Source: Ruminococcaceae bacterium UBA1405 (GTDB taxonomy: Bacteria; Bacillota; Clostridia; Oscillospirales; Ruminococcaceae). Taken from it: DNA of 41,319 bases. The notes beneath the pieces were generated by a model. That model had not been told where the DNA came from and did not search any database. It saw only the letters and a program-made list of their open reading frames with translations. Each line of letters opens with the position of its first letter. Position 1 is the first letter of the stretch. Both the position numbers and the translations under genes were made by a program. The stretch lies in assembly GCA_002305685.1 (NCBI GenBank), contig DBQB01000025.1, forward strand, positions 1-41,319, read 5' to 3'. Of the stretch, positions 15,866 through 23,678 are shown piece by piece.

Positions 15866-16429
15866 TTAGATCTCCGGATGCTCCTGCTGCGCAACGGCGC
15901 CGCAACCAAAGGGAATGCGCTCCAACGCCGGGGAAACCACTGCATATAAATATCCTGTGATCAATCCCATTATCATTCCCGCTAGTAGCATCACCGGGAG
16001 ATAATACCATAAAAAGCTGCCGGTCCCTAATACCAAAACTGCCGCCGCCAGCTGCCCTACATTGTGAGCCACAGCACCAAAAACGCTGATGCGTTTTGTA
16101 TGGTTTCCCTTTTCCATCAACCGGTTTGCCAAAAGCATCACCGTCACCGATAAAAGGCTCCCTGTAAGGCTCATACAAAACGCCACCGGCCCTCGCCCAA
16201 ACAGCACAAAAACAGATTTGAGCAGCGACAAGACGTAAGCTTCTTTCTTTCCCAAGGCGAATACGGTGAACATCACCACAATATTCGCCAGCCCCAATTT
16301 AATCCCGGGAGGCAGTCCAGCAATGGGCGGAAGCATCCATTCCAAAAAGGAAAGCGCTGCCGATAACGCCGTCAACATACCCATTCCAGCAATCAGCCGG
16401 GGCAACCGCCGTTTATCAGAGTGTTTCAT
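15866..16429 (-). CDS. Gx transporter family membrane protein (PF07456 type)
   Basis: 187 aa with five to six membrane segments: LIAGMGMLTALSAALSFLEW, LGLANIVVMFTVFALG, LTGSLLSVTVMLLANRLM, AVAHNVGQLAAAVLVLGTG and VMLLAGMIMGLITGYLY. The motifs LPPGIKLGLANIVV and GAVAHNVGQL are hallmarks of the family annotated as heptaprenyl diphosphate synthase component I / Gx transporter. The family's actual substrate is unsettled. Start at ATG 16429 (AAAGGA 8 nt upstream), not the ATG at 16438 that abuts the SD. Sits between apbE and rnfC in the operon, hinting at a role in flavin or quinone supply to Rnf (inference). Confidence 0.85.
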   Translation of the reverse strand: MKHSDKRRLPRLIAGMGMLTALSAALSFLEWMLPPIAGLPPGIKLGLANIVVMFTVFALGKKEAYVLSLLKSVFVLFGRGPVAFCMSLTGSLLSVTVMLLANRLMEKGNHTKRISVFGAVAHNVGQLAAAVLVLGTGSFLWYYLPVMLLAGMIMGLITGYLYAVVSPALERIPFGCGAVAQQEHPEI

Positions 16430-16470
16430 TGGTTTCATCCTTTTTCCATCGTTGCATTCAAAACCATCTA

Positions 16471-17514
16471 TCAACCGGCCAGCCGGTAACCGGCGCCGTC
16501 ATGTAACGAAAAATCCGGTATCTCTCCGTAAACCCACACCGTGCGGTCGGTATCCACCAGCACCGCCTGCACCTGAGAGCAATCCTGCAAAAACGCCATT
16601 GCCTCTTCCCGGCCCATGAGATACAGCGCCGTGGAGAGCGCATCGGCCAACGCACCATCCTGAGAAAGTACGGAAACACTGAGCAGATCGGTCTGGGCCG
16701 GCCAACCGGTTTCCGGATCCAGAATATGGCAGTACCGTTTGCCGTCCTGCTCAAAATACCGCTCATATCCCCCGGCGGTGGCCATCGTAGTGCCTGCCAG
16801 GGAAAGGGAAGCAAAATAAGCCTGCTCCCCGCCAAGGGGATCCCGGATGCCAAAGAGCGATGTGGTGTCCTCCAACACCATCATATTCCCGCCCAGCGAG
16901 ATATATCCTTCCTGCACCCCGTATCGATCGCAGATTTCCCGCAGCCGGTCACAGGTATAGCCCTTGGCGATGCCGCCAAAATCCAGCTGCTGTCCCTGGG
17001 AAATCCAGGCGGTTCCCGCCTGCGCGTCCATTTTGGGCTGTTCCCCCACCAAAGGCAGTATCTCATCGATCTGCTGCTGGGAGGGAACGCGGGGAGAGGT
17101 ACTGGTAATCCCCCAAAGCTGTACCAACGGGCCTACGGTGACGTCGAAACGGCCGCCGGTCCATTCATAAAGCCTCACTGCCTGCTCCAGCACCGAAAGG
17201 GTGTCCTGCGAAACCGAAACAGGAGTTCCTGCGCTGTCTGCCAACCGTTCCAGATCGCTTCCCTGCCAGGTGGCGGAAAGGATATGCTCCAGCTCAGATA
17301 CCTTCTGGCGGCATTGCTCCAGCGCCTGGGCGTCCTCTTCCCCGTAAAGGCAGTACTCCACCACCGTATTCATGGCGAAATCAACCTGAACCGCCGCACT
17401 TTGTTGATATATATTCTCTTTTTTCCAGTTCCACATACTACACAGAAACAATATGGCCACCGGCAGCACCGGCCAAAAACGCTTCCAAAAACCGCGGCAA
17501 ACCGTCAAACCCAA
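16471..17514 (-). CDS. apbE: FAD:protein FMN transferase ApbE
   Basis: Extracytoplasmic enzyme that uses FAD to attach FMN covalently to Thr residues of Rnf/Nqr subunits. 347 aa from a TTG start at 17514, chosen because AGGAG stands 8-9 nt upstream and there is no ATG nearby. N-terminal membrane anchor FWPVLPVAILFLCSMW (about residues 12-27). Catalytic landmarks: FDVTVGPLVQLWG, LDFGGIAKGYTCDRL, ISLGGNMMV, and the Mg/FAD motif HILDPETGWPAQ with DALSTALYLMG near the C-terminus. It is first in the apbE-Gx-rnfCDGEAB operon, whose RnfG and RnfD products are its expected substrates. Confidence 0.93.
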   Translation of the reverse strand: MGLTVCRGFWKRFWPVLPVAILFLCSMWNWKKENIYQQSAAVQVDFAMNTVVEYCLYGEEDAQALEQCRQKVSELEHILSATWQGSDLERLADSAGTPVSVSQDTLSVLEQAVRLYEWTGGRFDVTVGPLVQLWGITSTSPRVPSQQQIDEILPLVGEQPKMDAQAGTAWISQGQQLDFGGIAKGYTCDRLREICDRYGVQEGYISLGGNMMVLEDTTSLFGIRDPLGGEQAYFASLSLAGTTMATAGGYERYFEQDGKRYCHILDPETGWPAQTDLLSVSVLSQDGALADALSTALYLMGREEAMAFLQDCSQVQAVLVDTDRTVWVYGEIPDFSLHDGAGYRLAG

Positions 17515-17551
17515 AATGATTTCTCCTATTTTAAACAAATGAACTTCTATT

Positions 17552-17580
17552 ATTGTATACGTTTCTGGGAAAATGTGCAA
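17552..17580 (-). promoter_or_regulatory. candidate promoter of the apbE-rnf operon
   Basis: On the minus strand TTGCAC (17575-17580), 17 bp, then TACAAT (17552-17557). It lies 38 nt upstream of the apbE TTG start. The -35 is only a half match. Between here and 17720 the DNA is pyrimidine-rich on the plus strand with no gene. Confidence 0.5.
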
Positions 17581-17720
17581 TATCTATCGTTGTTTTTTCC
17601 TGAGATTCTTTTGCTCTTTCTCTCCCGTCCACAAAACCTGTTTGTTACTTTGTCTCTTTTTTCACATTCTTCCTAGAGCCATTCTTCCCTCCCTGTAAAG
17701 AGCAGGCGCTGTTTTCCCAC

Positions 17721-17752
17721 TTGACATCTGTAATATACTGTTATATACTGTT
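17721..17752 (+). promoter_or_regulatory. promoter and tandem-repeat operator of the GntR-ABC operon
   Basis: TTGACA (17721-17726), 17 bp, TATACT (17744-17749). The 10-mer ATATACTGTT occurs twice in exact tandem (17733-17742, 17743-17752) across the spacer and -10. This is a likely binding site for the GntR regulator encoded just downstream. Confidence 0.75.
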
Positions 17753-17773
17753 ATCGCAAAGGAGGATGGTGAT

Positions 17774-18145
17774 ATGCAGATTATCATCAACACTTCCTCC
17801 ATGATTCCCATCTATGAACAGATCACCGACCAGATCAAGGCCCAGATCCGCAACGGCCAGTGTAAGGAAAACGACCCTTTGCCGTCGGTCCGTGTCTTGG
17901 CCAAAGAGTTAAAAATCAGTGTCCTCACCGTAAAAAAGGCCTATGATCGCCTGGAAGCGGAGGGGTTTGCGGTGACGGTACATGGGAAAGGCAGCTACAT
18001 CTCTGTTTCCAACCGGGAACTGCTGCTGGAGGAGCAAAAAAAGGAAGTGGAACGCCTGATGGAAACCGCCGTGGAAAAAGGGCGGCAATGCGGTATTTCC
18101 GACGAGGACCTCAAGGCAATCCTACAACTGATTTTGGAGGGATGA
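17774..18145 (+). CDS. GntR-family (YtrA subfamily) transcriptional regulator
   Basis: 123 aa. Winged helix-turn-helix N-domain (residues 8-75) with IPIYEQITDQIKAQIRNGQ, NDPLPSVRVLAKELKISVLTVKKAYDRLE and GFAVTVHGKGSYIS, the standard GntR layout. A short helical C-terminal part (about 40 residues) is typical of the YtrA subfamily, which has no large effector domain. RBS GGAGGATGG. First gene of a three-gene operon with an ABC ATPase and permease; it probably represses its own operon at the tandem repeat upstream. Confidence 0.92.
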   Translation: MQIIINTSSMIPIYEQITDQIKAQIRNGQCKENDPLPSVRVLAKELKISVLTVKKAYDRLEAEGFAVTVHGKGSYISVSNRELLLEEQKKEVERLMETAVEKGRQCGISDEDLKAILQLILEG

Positions 18146-18148
18146 ACC

Positions 18149-19000
18149 GTGGTAAAACTGGAACAGCTGCAAAAACACTACAACACCTTTTCTCTGGACT
18201 GTACCCTACAGGTACCGCCGGGACGGATTACCGGTCTTGTGGGGCAAAACGGCGCCGGAAAAACCACCGTCTTCAAAGCCCTCCTGGGGCTGATCCGTCC
18301 CGATGGAGGTTCGATACAGTTACTGGGAAAGCCGCTAGAGCAGATTCATCAGGAGGACCGGCAACAATTGGGGGTTGCGTGGTCCGATTCCGGTTTCAGC
18401 GGCTATCTCACAGTGGAGAACATCATTCCGATTCTGGAGCAGCTTTATTCCCGCTTTGATAAGCCTTTCTTTGTGGAGCAGCTGCAAAAATGGGAGCTGC
18501 CCATCCACAAGCGGATCAAGGAATTTTCCACCGGCATGAAGGCAAAGCTGAAAACCTTAATTGCCATATCCCATCATGCCAAGCTGCTGATTCTGGACGA
18601 GCCCACAGCCGGTTTGGACGTGGTGGCAAGGGACGAGCTGCTGGATCTGCTGCGGGATTATATGCAGCAGGACGATTCCCGCAGCATTCTGATCAGTTCC
18701 CACATCTCCAGCGATCTGGAAAGTATCTGCGACGATATCTATATGATCGACCAGGGCAGGATCGTTCTGCACGAGGACACCGACATACTGTTGGGGGATT
18801 ATGTTTTTCTAAAAATGAGCCCTGAACAATACGAGCAGGTGGATAAACAGTATCTGCTGCGATGCCAGAAGGAAAGCTACGGTTACTGCTGCCTGACCAA
18901 TCAGCGGCAGTTTTATCAGGAAAACTACCCGGCGGTTGTGATCGAAAAGAGTTCCATCGACAAGGTGATTACGATGATCATTCGAGGTGAAAGGTTATGA
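18149..19000 (+). CDS. ABC transporter ATP-binding protein
   Basis: 283 aa. Walker A GQNGAGKTTV (about residue 32-41), Q-loop region with LGVAWSDSGF, ABC signature FSTGMKAKL (an STGMK variant of LSGGQ, common in this CcmA/YtrB-like group), Walker B LLILDEPTAGLD, and switch His in ISSHISSDLE. Length and C-terminal extension fit exporters with a GntR partner. GTG start at 18149 with GGAGGG upstream, 3 nt after the gntR stop. Substrate unknown; homologous systems respond to cell-envelope antibiotics. Confidence 0.93.
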   Translation: MVKLEQLQKHYNTFSLDCTLQVPPGRITGLVGQNGAGKTTVFKALLGLIRPDGGSIQLLGKPLEQIHQEDRQQLGVAWSDSGFSGYLTVENIIPILEQLYSRFDKPFFVEQLQKWELPIHKRIKEFSTGMKAKLKTLIAISHHAKLLILDEPTAGLDVVARDELLDLLRDYMQQDDSRSILISSHISSDLESICDDIYMIDQGRIVLHEDTDILLGDYVFLKMSPEQYEQVDKQYLLRCQKESYGYCCLTNQRQFYQENYPAVVIEKSSIDKVITMIIRGERL

Positions 19001-19641
19001 AGGGACTACTGTGTAAAGATTTTATGCTGCTCAAAGAACAAAAATTTTCCCTGCTGCTGATTTTTGCTATCGCTTTGGGGATGACCGCCTTTTCCGCCAG
19101 CCCCTCCTTTGTGATCGGGTATTTTTCCTTTATTGGAGGCTCCTTCACCCTGAGCACCATCAGCTATGATGAGGCGGACAACGGAAACGCTTTTCTATTC
19201 TCCCTGCCCATCTCCCGAAAAGAATATACCCGGGAAAAATACCTGCTTGGACTAACTTTGGGCGGAGGCTGCTGGCTGTTCTCCTCCGTATTCGCGGTGC
19301 TGGCCGGTTTTTTGCAGGGGCATGATATCTCGGACATTTTCTTTACCGCTGTGTTTATGTTCCCTTCCTTATTGGTACTCCTTTCCATCATGCTTCCCCT
19401 GCATCTGAAATTTGGTGGGGAAAAAGGACGCACCGCCATCATCATCGTTATGGGAATTCTGTTTTTCACCATTCTCTCGGTAGGAAAAGTGTTACAGGCT
19501 GCGCAGATCCAGCTATCCTTTCCGTCTACACCGGCCGCCAACGGCGTCGTTGTTTTGCTGGCCTTTCTGCTAGCCGGGTTGTGCGTACTGTTGCTCTCCT
19601 ATCAAATCAGTGCTGCGATTATGAAACGTAAAGAGTTTTAA
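18997..19641 (+). CDS. ABC-2 type transporter permease
   Basis: 214 aa with six membrane segments: FSLLLIFAIALGMTAFSA, FVIGYFSFIGGSFTL, LGGGCWLFSSVFAVLAGFL, IFFTAVFMFPSLLVLLSIML, IIIVMGILFFTILSVG and GVVVLLAFLLAGLCVLLLSY. The phrases MKGLLCKDFMLLKEQ and ISYDEADNGNAFLFSLPISR are typical of ABC-2 permeases in these operons. ATG overlaps the ATPase stop by 4 nt. It should form the membrane half of the exporter. Confidence 0.88.
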   Translation: MKGLLCKDFMLLKEQKFSLLLIFAIALGMTAFSASPSFVIGYFSFIGGSFTLSTISYDEADNGNAFLFSLPISRKEYTREKYLLGLTLGGGCWLFSSVFAVLAGFLQGHDISDIFFTAVFMFPSLLVLLSIMLPLHLKFGGEKGRTAIIIVMGILFFTILSVGKVLQAAQIQLSFPSTPAANGVVVLLAFLLAGLCVLLLSYQISAAIMKRKEF

Positions 19642-19701
19642 TCTTCCTGTTTTATGTTTATGCACCACAGCAGCGCCCCGGTTTTTTCGTGGACTTGCTC
19701 A

Positions 19702-19718
19702 CGGTTCCATGGTATAAT
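19702..19718 (+). promoter_or_regulatory. candidate extended -10 promoter of the SGNH leader
   Basis: TATAAT (19713-19718) with TGG extension, preceded by CGGTTCCATG (19702-19711), the same 10-mer as before the SLOG gene promoter. The -35 is weak. It implies a leader of about 190 nt before the SGNH start codon. Confidence 0.5.
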
Positions 19719-19735
19719 GGTTTTGATATATTTAC

Positions 19736-19871
19736 GGCGCTTATTGGGATAGCGTGGTAAAACCGGTCAGGCAAGGACATACACCCCCTACAGATGGATA
19801 CTGCCCTGTTGCCTACAAACCGGCAGCAGGGCAGTTTTTTGCCCTGAAAAGACCGGTTCCAGGGCAAAAAA
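19736..19871 (+). promoter_or_regulatory. structured leader with terminator and alternative hairpins (candidate attenuator or small RNA)
   Basis: Elements in order: a hairpin GCGCT/AGCGT near 19738-19757; a terminator-like stem CTGCCCTG plus TGCC (19801-19813) pairing GGCA plus CAGGGCAG (19822-19834), followed by TTTTTT (19835-19840); then TTTTTTGCCCTG (19835-19846) pairing CAGGGCAAAAAA (19860-19871). The alternation TGCCCTG - CAGGGCA - TGCCCTG - CAGGGCA lets 1:2 (terminator), 2:3 and 3:4 compete, and 3:4 would absorb the T-run. No known riboswitch family was recognised. Confidence 0.5.
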
Positions 19872-19912
19872 CCTTCCCATCAAATATGAAAGATAAGACA
19901 GGAGAGAACGCA

Positions 19913-20557
19913 ATGCAGCAGGTTTTATGTTTTGGGGACAGCAATACCTGGGGTTATGACCCCGCCAACAGAGGAGAACGCTATTCTCCGCAGCTGCGCT
20001 GGACCGGATTACTACAGATGCTGCTCGCCCAGTCCTCCGGGCACCAGTGGAAGGTGGTGGAGGAAGGGCTTAACGGCCGAACCACTGTGTTTGGCGCAGA
20101 GCTGGAGCCTCATCGGGTTGGGCTGACCTATATCGCTCCCTGCGTGCTCAGCCACAAACCGCTGTCCGCAATCATTCTTATGCTGGGAACCAACGACACC
20201 AAAATCCATTATCATGCCACAGGACGCACCATTGCGCTGGGTATGGAGCGGTTGCTGCGGGAAATACACTGGGCCTATGCCTCAGAGCCCAGCGTTCCGC
20301 CCATTCTGCTCATTGCGCCCAAACCCCTCAATCCGGATATCATAAACCCAGAATTTGACCGGCAAAGCGCCGAGAAGAGCAGTCAGCTTGCCGCCTTCTA
20401 CCGGCAGATCGCTGTCAAATATGGATGCGATTTTCTCGATGCCGGCGCTTTCATGCCCTTCCCCTCTCTGGATGGCATCCATCTCTCCGCACAGGAACAC
20501 CGGATTTTGGGCCAGGCGGTTGCGGATTGGGTCTGTAAGCTGCCTCCTCGGACTTAA
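19913..20557 (+). CDS. SGNH/GDSL-family esterase
   Basis: 214 aa hydrolase of the SGNH superfamily (arylesterase-like). Catalytic blocks: I, CFGDSNTWGYDP (Ser about residue 9); II/III, EGLNGRT (Gly/Asn); MLGTNDTK (block III-type Asn); V, DGIHLSAQEH (Asp and His, about residues 191-194). No signal peptide, so cytoplasmic. Start ATG at 19913 with AGGAGA upstream, MQQVLCFGDSN being the expected N-terminus. Preceded by the structured leader; followed 43 nt later by the exonuclease gene, likely co-transcribed. Substrate (acyl ester) unknown. Confidence 0.9.
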   Translation: MQQVLCFGDSNTWGYDPANRGERYSPQLRWTGLLQMLLAQSSGHQWKVVEEGLNGRTTVFGAELEPHRVGLTYIAPCVLSHKPLSAIILMLGTNDTKIHYHATGRTIALGMERLLREIHWAYASEPSVPPILLIAPKPLNPDIINPEFDRQSAEKSSQLAAFYRQIAVKYGCDFLDAGAFMPFPSLDGIHLSAQEHRILGQAVADWVCKLPPRT

Positions 20558-20600
20558 ATAGATGCCGAGGAAAAGTAAAAGGAAGAAAGGATTATCCATT

Positions 20601-21629
20601 GTGTATTATATTGTTCTAGATTTGGAGTGGAACCAGCCGGTCTCCCGCGATACCCATGCCTACCAAAAATATGGAAACCGGCTCACCAGCGAGATCATCC
20701 AGTTCGGCGCAGTGAAACTGGATCAAAATAAGCGGATCATTGACAGCTTCGAAAGCATGGTGCAGCCCCAGTGCTACAAAAAGCTGCATCCGCATGTCAA
20801 ACGCCTCACCTCCATCACCCAACAGGCCATCGACAACGCCCCTCGTTTTCCTCAGGTGGCTGAGGCGTTCCGCCAATGGTGCGGCAAAGATGGGACCTAC
20901 GTTTTCCTCACCTGGGGTTATGACGATATGCCGGCGTTGGAAAGTAATCTCGCCTTTCATCATCTGGACACCTCATGGATCAATCGATGGTATAACCTAC
21001 AGGTTATTTTCAATCAGCAGGAGGGAACCGACAGCAATCAAAAGGCGCTTTCCGCGGTAATCGAATACTATCAGCTCGAGCAGGACGACCAGTTCCACGA
21101 CGCCCTCAACGACGCGCGGTATACCGGGCTGATCGCCGGGAAACTGGATTTGGAACAAGGTTTTGCCCAGTACAAGGAGCTGGTCAATCCGTTGATTGTC
21201 GGCATCCGTGGATTTGACCCGCCGTTGGAGCAGATCCGTAAACAAGGCATTCCCAACAAAAAGCTGATCTATACCCTTCCAGCGGTCTCCACGTTCCTCT
21301 GCCCGGAGTGCAAAATGACTCTGCATACCGGAATTCGATGGGTACACCAGAGCGGAGACAAATATCTGTTTTTGGCGCAGTGCCCGGAGCACGGCAAATT
21401 TTTGCTGCGCCTGCGCATCATGAAGGGGACCGGGGAAACCTTTATGATTTACCGCACCGCAGAGCGCTCCACCCCGGAGATGGAGACAGAATATCATATC
21501 CGGGAACAGCGAGAATTGGAGCGGGCGGAACTGCTCAAGGCCAAGCGTGCCGCAAAAGAGGAGCAGCAAAAGGATACCATCCAAACTGAGCAATCCTCCG
21601 ACGATCCGTCGGATCCGGAGCAGCCATGA
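20601..21629 (+). CDS. DEDDh 3'-5' exonuclease with C-terminal zinc ribbon
   Basis: 342 aa. Exonuclease domain (residues 1-190): motif I YYIVLDLEWNQP (Asp and Glu), motif II with WGYDDMPAL (Asp), motif III FHDALNDARYTG (His and Asp), i.e. the DEDDh set of the DnaQ/KapD-like group. A linker leads to a C4/C3H-type ribbon FLCPECKMTL ... AQCPEHGKF (about residues 230-275) and a charged, Lys/Glu/Ser-rich tail. GTG start at 20601 is preferred (GAAAGGA 9 nt upstream, and the family begins MYYIVLDLEWNQ). Substrate (RNA or DNA) cannot be told. Confidence 0.85.
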   Translation: MYYIVLDLEWNQPVSRDTHAYQKYGNRLTSEIIQFGAVKLDQNKRIIDSFESMVQPQCYKKLHPHVKRLTSITQQAIDNAPRFPQVAEAFRQWCGKDGTYVFLTWGYDDMPALESNLAFHHLDTSWINRWYNLQVIFNQQEGTDSNQKALSAVIEYYQLEQDDQFHDALNDARYTGLIAGKLDLEQGFAQYKELVNPLIVGIRGFDPPLEQIRKQGIPNKKLIYTLPAVSTFLCPECKMTLHTGIRWVHQSGDKYLFLAQCPEHGKFLLRLRIMKGTGETFMIYRTAERSTPEMETEYHIREQRELERAELLKAKRAAKEEQQKDTIQTEQSSDDPSDPEQP

Positions 21630-21757
21630 TATTTCACAGACAAAGCCCTGTGGCTTTGACATACTAACTCCGTCGCCTAAATCCTTTTTCACGTCATTTT
21701 GTTCTCCCGGATTTTGTCATAGCCTTCTGCTGCAATCCCCTCGCGCACTGAATTCTT

Positions 21758-21812
21758 TCCCTGCCCATGGAAGCGGCTGATCTTCCGCCGTTGGGCAGGG
21801 ATATTTTTTTAC
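21758..21812 (+). terminator. intrinsic terminator of the SGNH-exonuclease operon
   Basis: TCCCTGCCCA (21758-21767) pairs with TGGGCAGGGA (21792-21801), with an inner GCGG/CCGC stem, followed by TATTTTTTT. Confidence 0.8.
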
Positions 21813-21834
21813 AGTCCTTAAAGCGCAAAAAAGA

Positions 21835-21872
21835 ATCTCCCCGGGTTTCAGTTTCCTGAAACCCGGGGAGAT
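21835..21872. terminator. intrinsic terminator of the ABC importer operon
   Basis: Perfect 16-bp stem, ATCTCCCCGGGTTTCA (21835-21850) / complement (21857-21872). On the minus strand it is followed by TCTTTTTTG, and on the plus strand by ATTTTG. Confidence 0.9.
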
Positions 21873-21938
21873 ATTTTGTCAACCTATTGTTTTCATCTCG
21901 GTCTCATTCCCGAAATGAACTCTATCTCCCCGTGGGGA

Positions 21939-23606
21939 TTAGGCGCCAGCACCAGTCTTGGCCAGGAAGTCATCCAGAGCCTTCTGATAGATGGCGATGT
22001 AGTCGGCGCTGCCGGCAGCAGTCAGACGCTCCAGGAAGGAGTTCCACTTTTCATCGGTGACGCCGTGCATGATCATATCAGCAACCGCCTCGTCATACAG
22101 AGCTTCGAGGTTTACAAAGATCTGATTGAGGGTGTTCTGATCATCTGCGGTGATGGTGGCCAGGTTCAGGCAGTACTCATCGGGGTACTTCAGAATGAAG
22201 CCAGCTTCCTCGTAGATTTCACAGTATTCAATACGCTCCAGACGGTAATCGGGCTGCTGGAACACATCATTGTAGTAGTAGGAAGGCATGTAGTAGATGC
22301 CGTTAACGCCCAGCGCATATTCCATAACGCCCTGGTCGCCAGCCGGTCCGAGTTCGCATTTGCCTTCGTCGTTCCAGTTCCACAGAGTGCCTTCGGGGCC
22401 ATAGTAGGACTCAAAGGTGATCTGATCGGTCAGCTGATAGTCAACCCAGCAGGCGCTCTCAGCCAGATGCTCGTTGGCAACGGTGAAATACACGCGCTCA
22501 GAAGCGGTGGACATATCGGAAGCATGTTTTACGCTGTAACCCTCAGCAGCGGGGGTCATCAGGAATACCATATCTTCTTCCAGAACGTCCCAGCCCATGG
22601 ATTTCAGGCGGTGCATGGTGGTCAGACCAACGTTGTTCTGGTTGTAAACAGAGATCTTCGAGTTGGAGTCCTGGGTCATGGTTGCGGGATCCATCAGGCC
22701 CTCGGTGTACAGTTTGCTCATCCATTCCAGAGCTTCACGGTAACCGGGCATCTCAGGAGTGAAGATAACCTGTGCATCGTCGTTGATATAGAAATGACGG
22801 GAAGTCTCAGGAATACCCCACATAAAGAACATATAGGTAGTCAGCTCATCGAAGATACCTTCATAGCCGATCTCATCGTTCTGTCCATTGCCGTTGGGAT
22901 CCTGGGTAACGAAAGCTTTCAGAACCTCATACAGCTCATCGGTGGTGGTAGGAGTCTCCAGACCCAGATTGTCCAGCCAAGTCTGATTGATGAAGAACTC
23001 ACCGCCGCAGTTGGAACCATAGTCAGCGATGGCGCCGATGCCGTACATATGGCCGTCGCTCTTAATCAGGCCCAGCCAAGGAGTGGTGTCCGCCTCCAGA
23101 CGGCTCTTATAAACGGGCATATACTGATCAACCAGATCGTCAACCGGAACGATGATGCCCTGATCCACACCATAAATCTCGGTATTGATGGCCTTGGGGG
23201 AGCTGGCGTCCACAATAATATCGGGATAATCACCGGAGGCAAACATCAGGTTCATCTGTGTGGACCAGTCAGACTGGTTAACCTGTGTGTAATCGATATG
23301 GATGTTGGTATCCTCTTCCAGTTTTTCAGCATACCAAAGACCGTCCATCTGGGTCGCGTCGGTATCACGGATATACTGGATCGCGGAAAGGGTGATCTTC
23401 TCCTTGACGATCGGCACGGTACCGATTTCGTTCATGTTGGAGTTTGCCTCTGGCGCGGCAGTACTGGTTTCGCCGGTGCTGGAAGTACCGGTGGATCCGC
23501 TGGCGGCGGAAGAAGTACTGGAAGTACTGGAGCTGCTGGAGCTACAACCAGCCAGTTGTACCACAATCAGTGCCAAAGCGCATAGTACAGACAGTTTGCG
23601 TTTCAT
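21939..23606 (-). CDS. extracellular solute-binding lipoprotein of a sugar ABC importer
   Basis: 555 aa, LplA/YtcQ-like (large family 1 binding protein). Signal MKRKLSVLCALALIVVQLAGC with lipidated Cys about residue 21 (LAGC lipobox), then a Ser/Thr-rich linker (about residues 22-55) that tethers it to the membrane. Binding domain with SGDYPDIIVD, EFFINQTWLDNLGLETPTT and DPNGNGQNDEIGY, all characteristic. Start ATG at 23606 with AAGGAGG. Last gene of permease-permease-binding protein; no ATPase gene here, so it probably uses a shared MsmX-type ATPase. Substrate probably an oligosaccharide. Confidence 0.93.
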   Translation of the reverse strand: MKRKLSVLCALALIVVQLAGCSSSSSSTSSTSSAASGSTGTSSTGETSTAAPEANSNMNEIGTVPIVKEKITLSAIQYIRDTDATQMDGLWYAEKLEEDTNIHIDYTQVNQSDWSTQMNLMFASGDYPDIIVDASSPKAINTEIYGVDQGIIVPVDDLVDQYMPVYKSRLEADTTPWLGLIKSDGHMYGIGAIADYGSNCGGEFFINQTWLDNLGLETPTTTDELYEVLKAFVTQDPNGNGQNDEIGYEGIFDELTTYMFFMWGIPETSRHFYINDDAQVIFTPEMPGYREALEWMSKLYTEGLMDPATMTQDSNSKISVYNQNNVGLTTMHRLKSMGWDVLEEDMVFLMTPAAEGYSVKHASDMSTASERVYFTVANEHLAESACWVDYQLTDQITFESYYGPEGTLWNWNDEGKCELGPAGDQGVMEYALGVNGIYYMPSYYYNDVFQQPDYRLERIEYCEIYEEAGFILKYPDEYCLNLATITADDQNTLNQIFVNLEALYDEAVADMIMHGVTDEKWNSFLERLTAAGSADYIAIYQKALDDFLAKTGAGA

Positions 23607-23678
23607 GAAAGAGCCTCCTTTACGGATTTTTATTTGGCGGTGTAAAAACACCGTGCTTGCATAGAAATAAAAAGGAAA

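Larger units (their letters stand above)
21630..21938. other. convergent intergenic region with two terminators
   Basis: Between the plus-strand exonuclease gene and the minus-strand binding-protein gene. It holds two terminators (listed separately) and otherwise no gene. Confidence 0.6.

Noticed and set aside
19736..19795. Possible guanidine-III riboswitch or SRP RNA (CCGGTCAGG-type sequence)
   Set aside because: Only a short stretch is similar; the full consensus and the expected downstream genes are absent.
21876..23585. 569-aa open frame opposite the solute-binding protein gene
   Set aside because: Antisense shadow; the minus strand encodes a complete lipoprotein with signal peptide and RBS.
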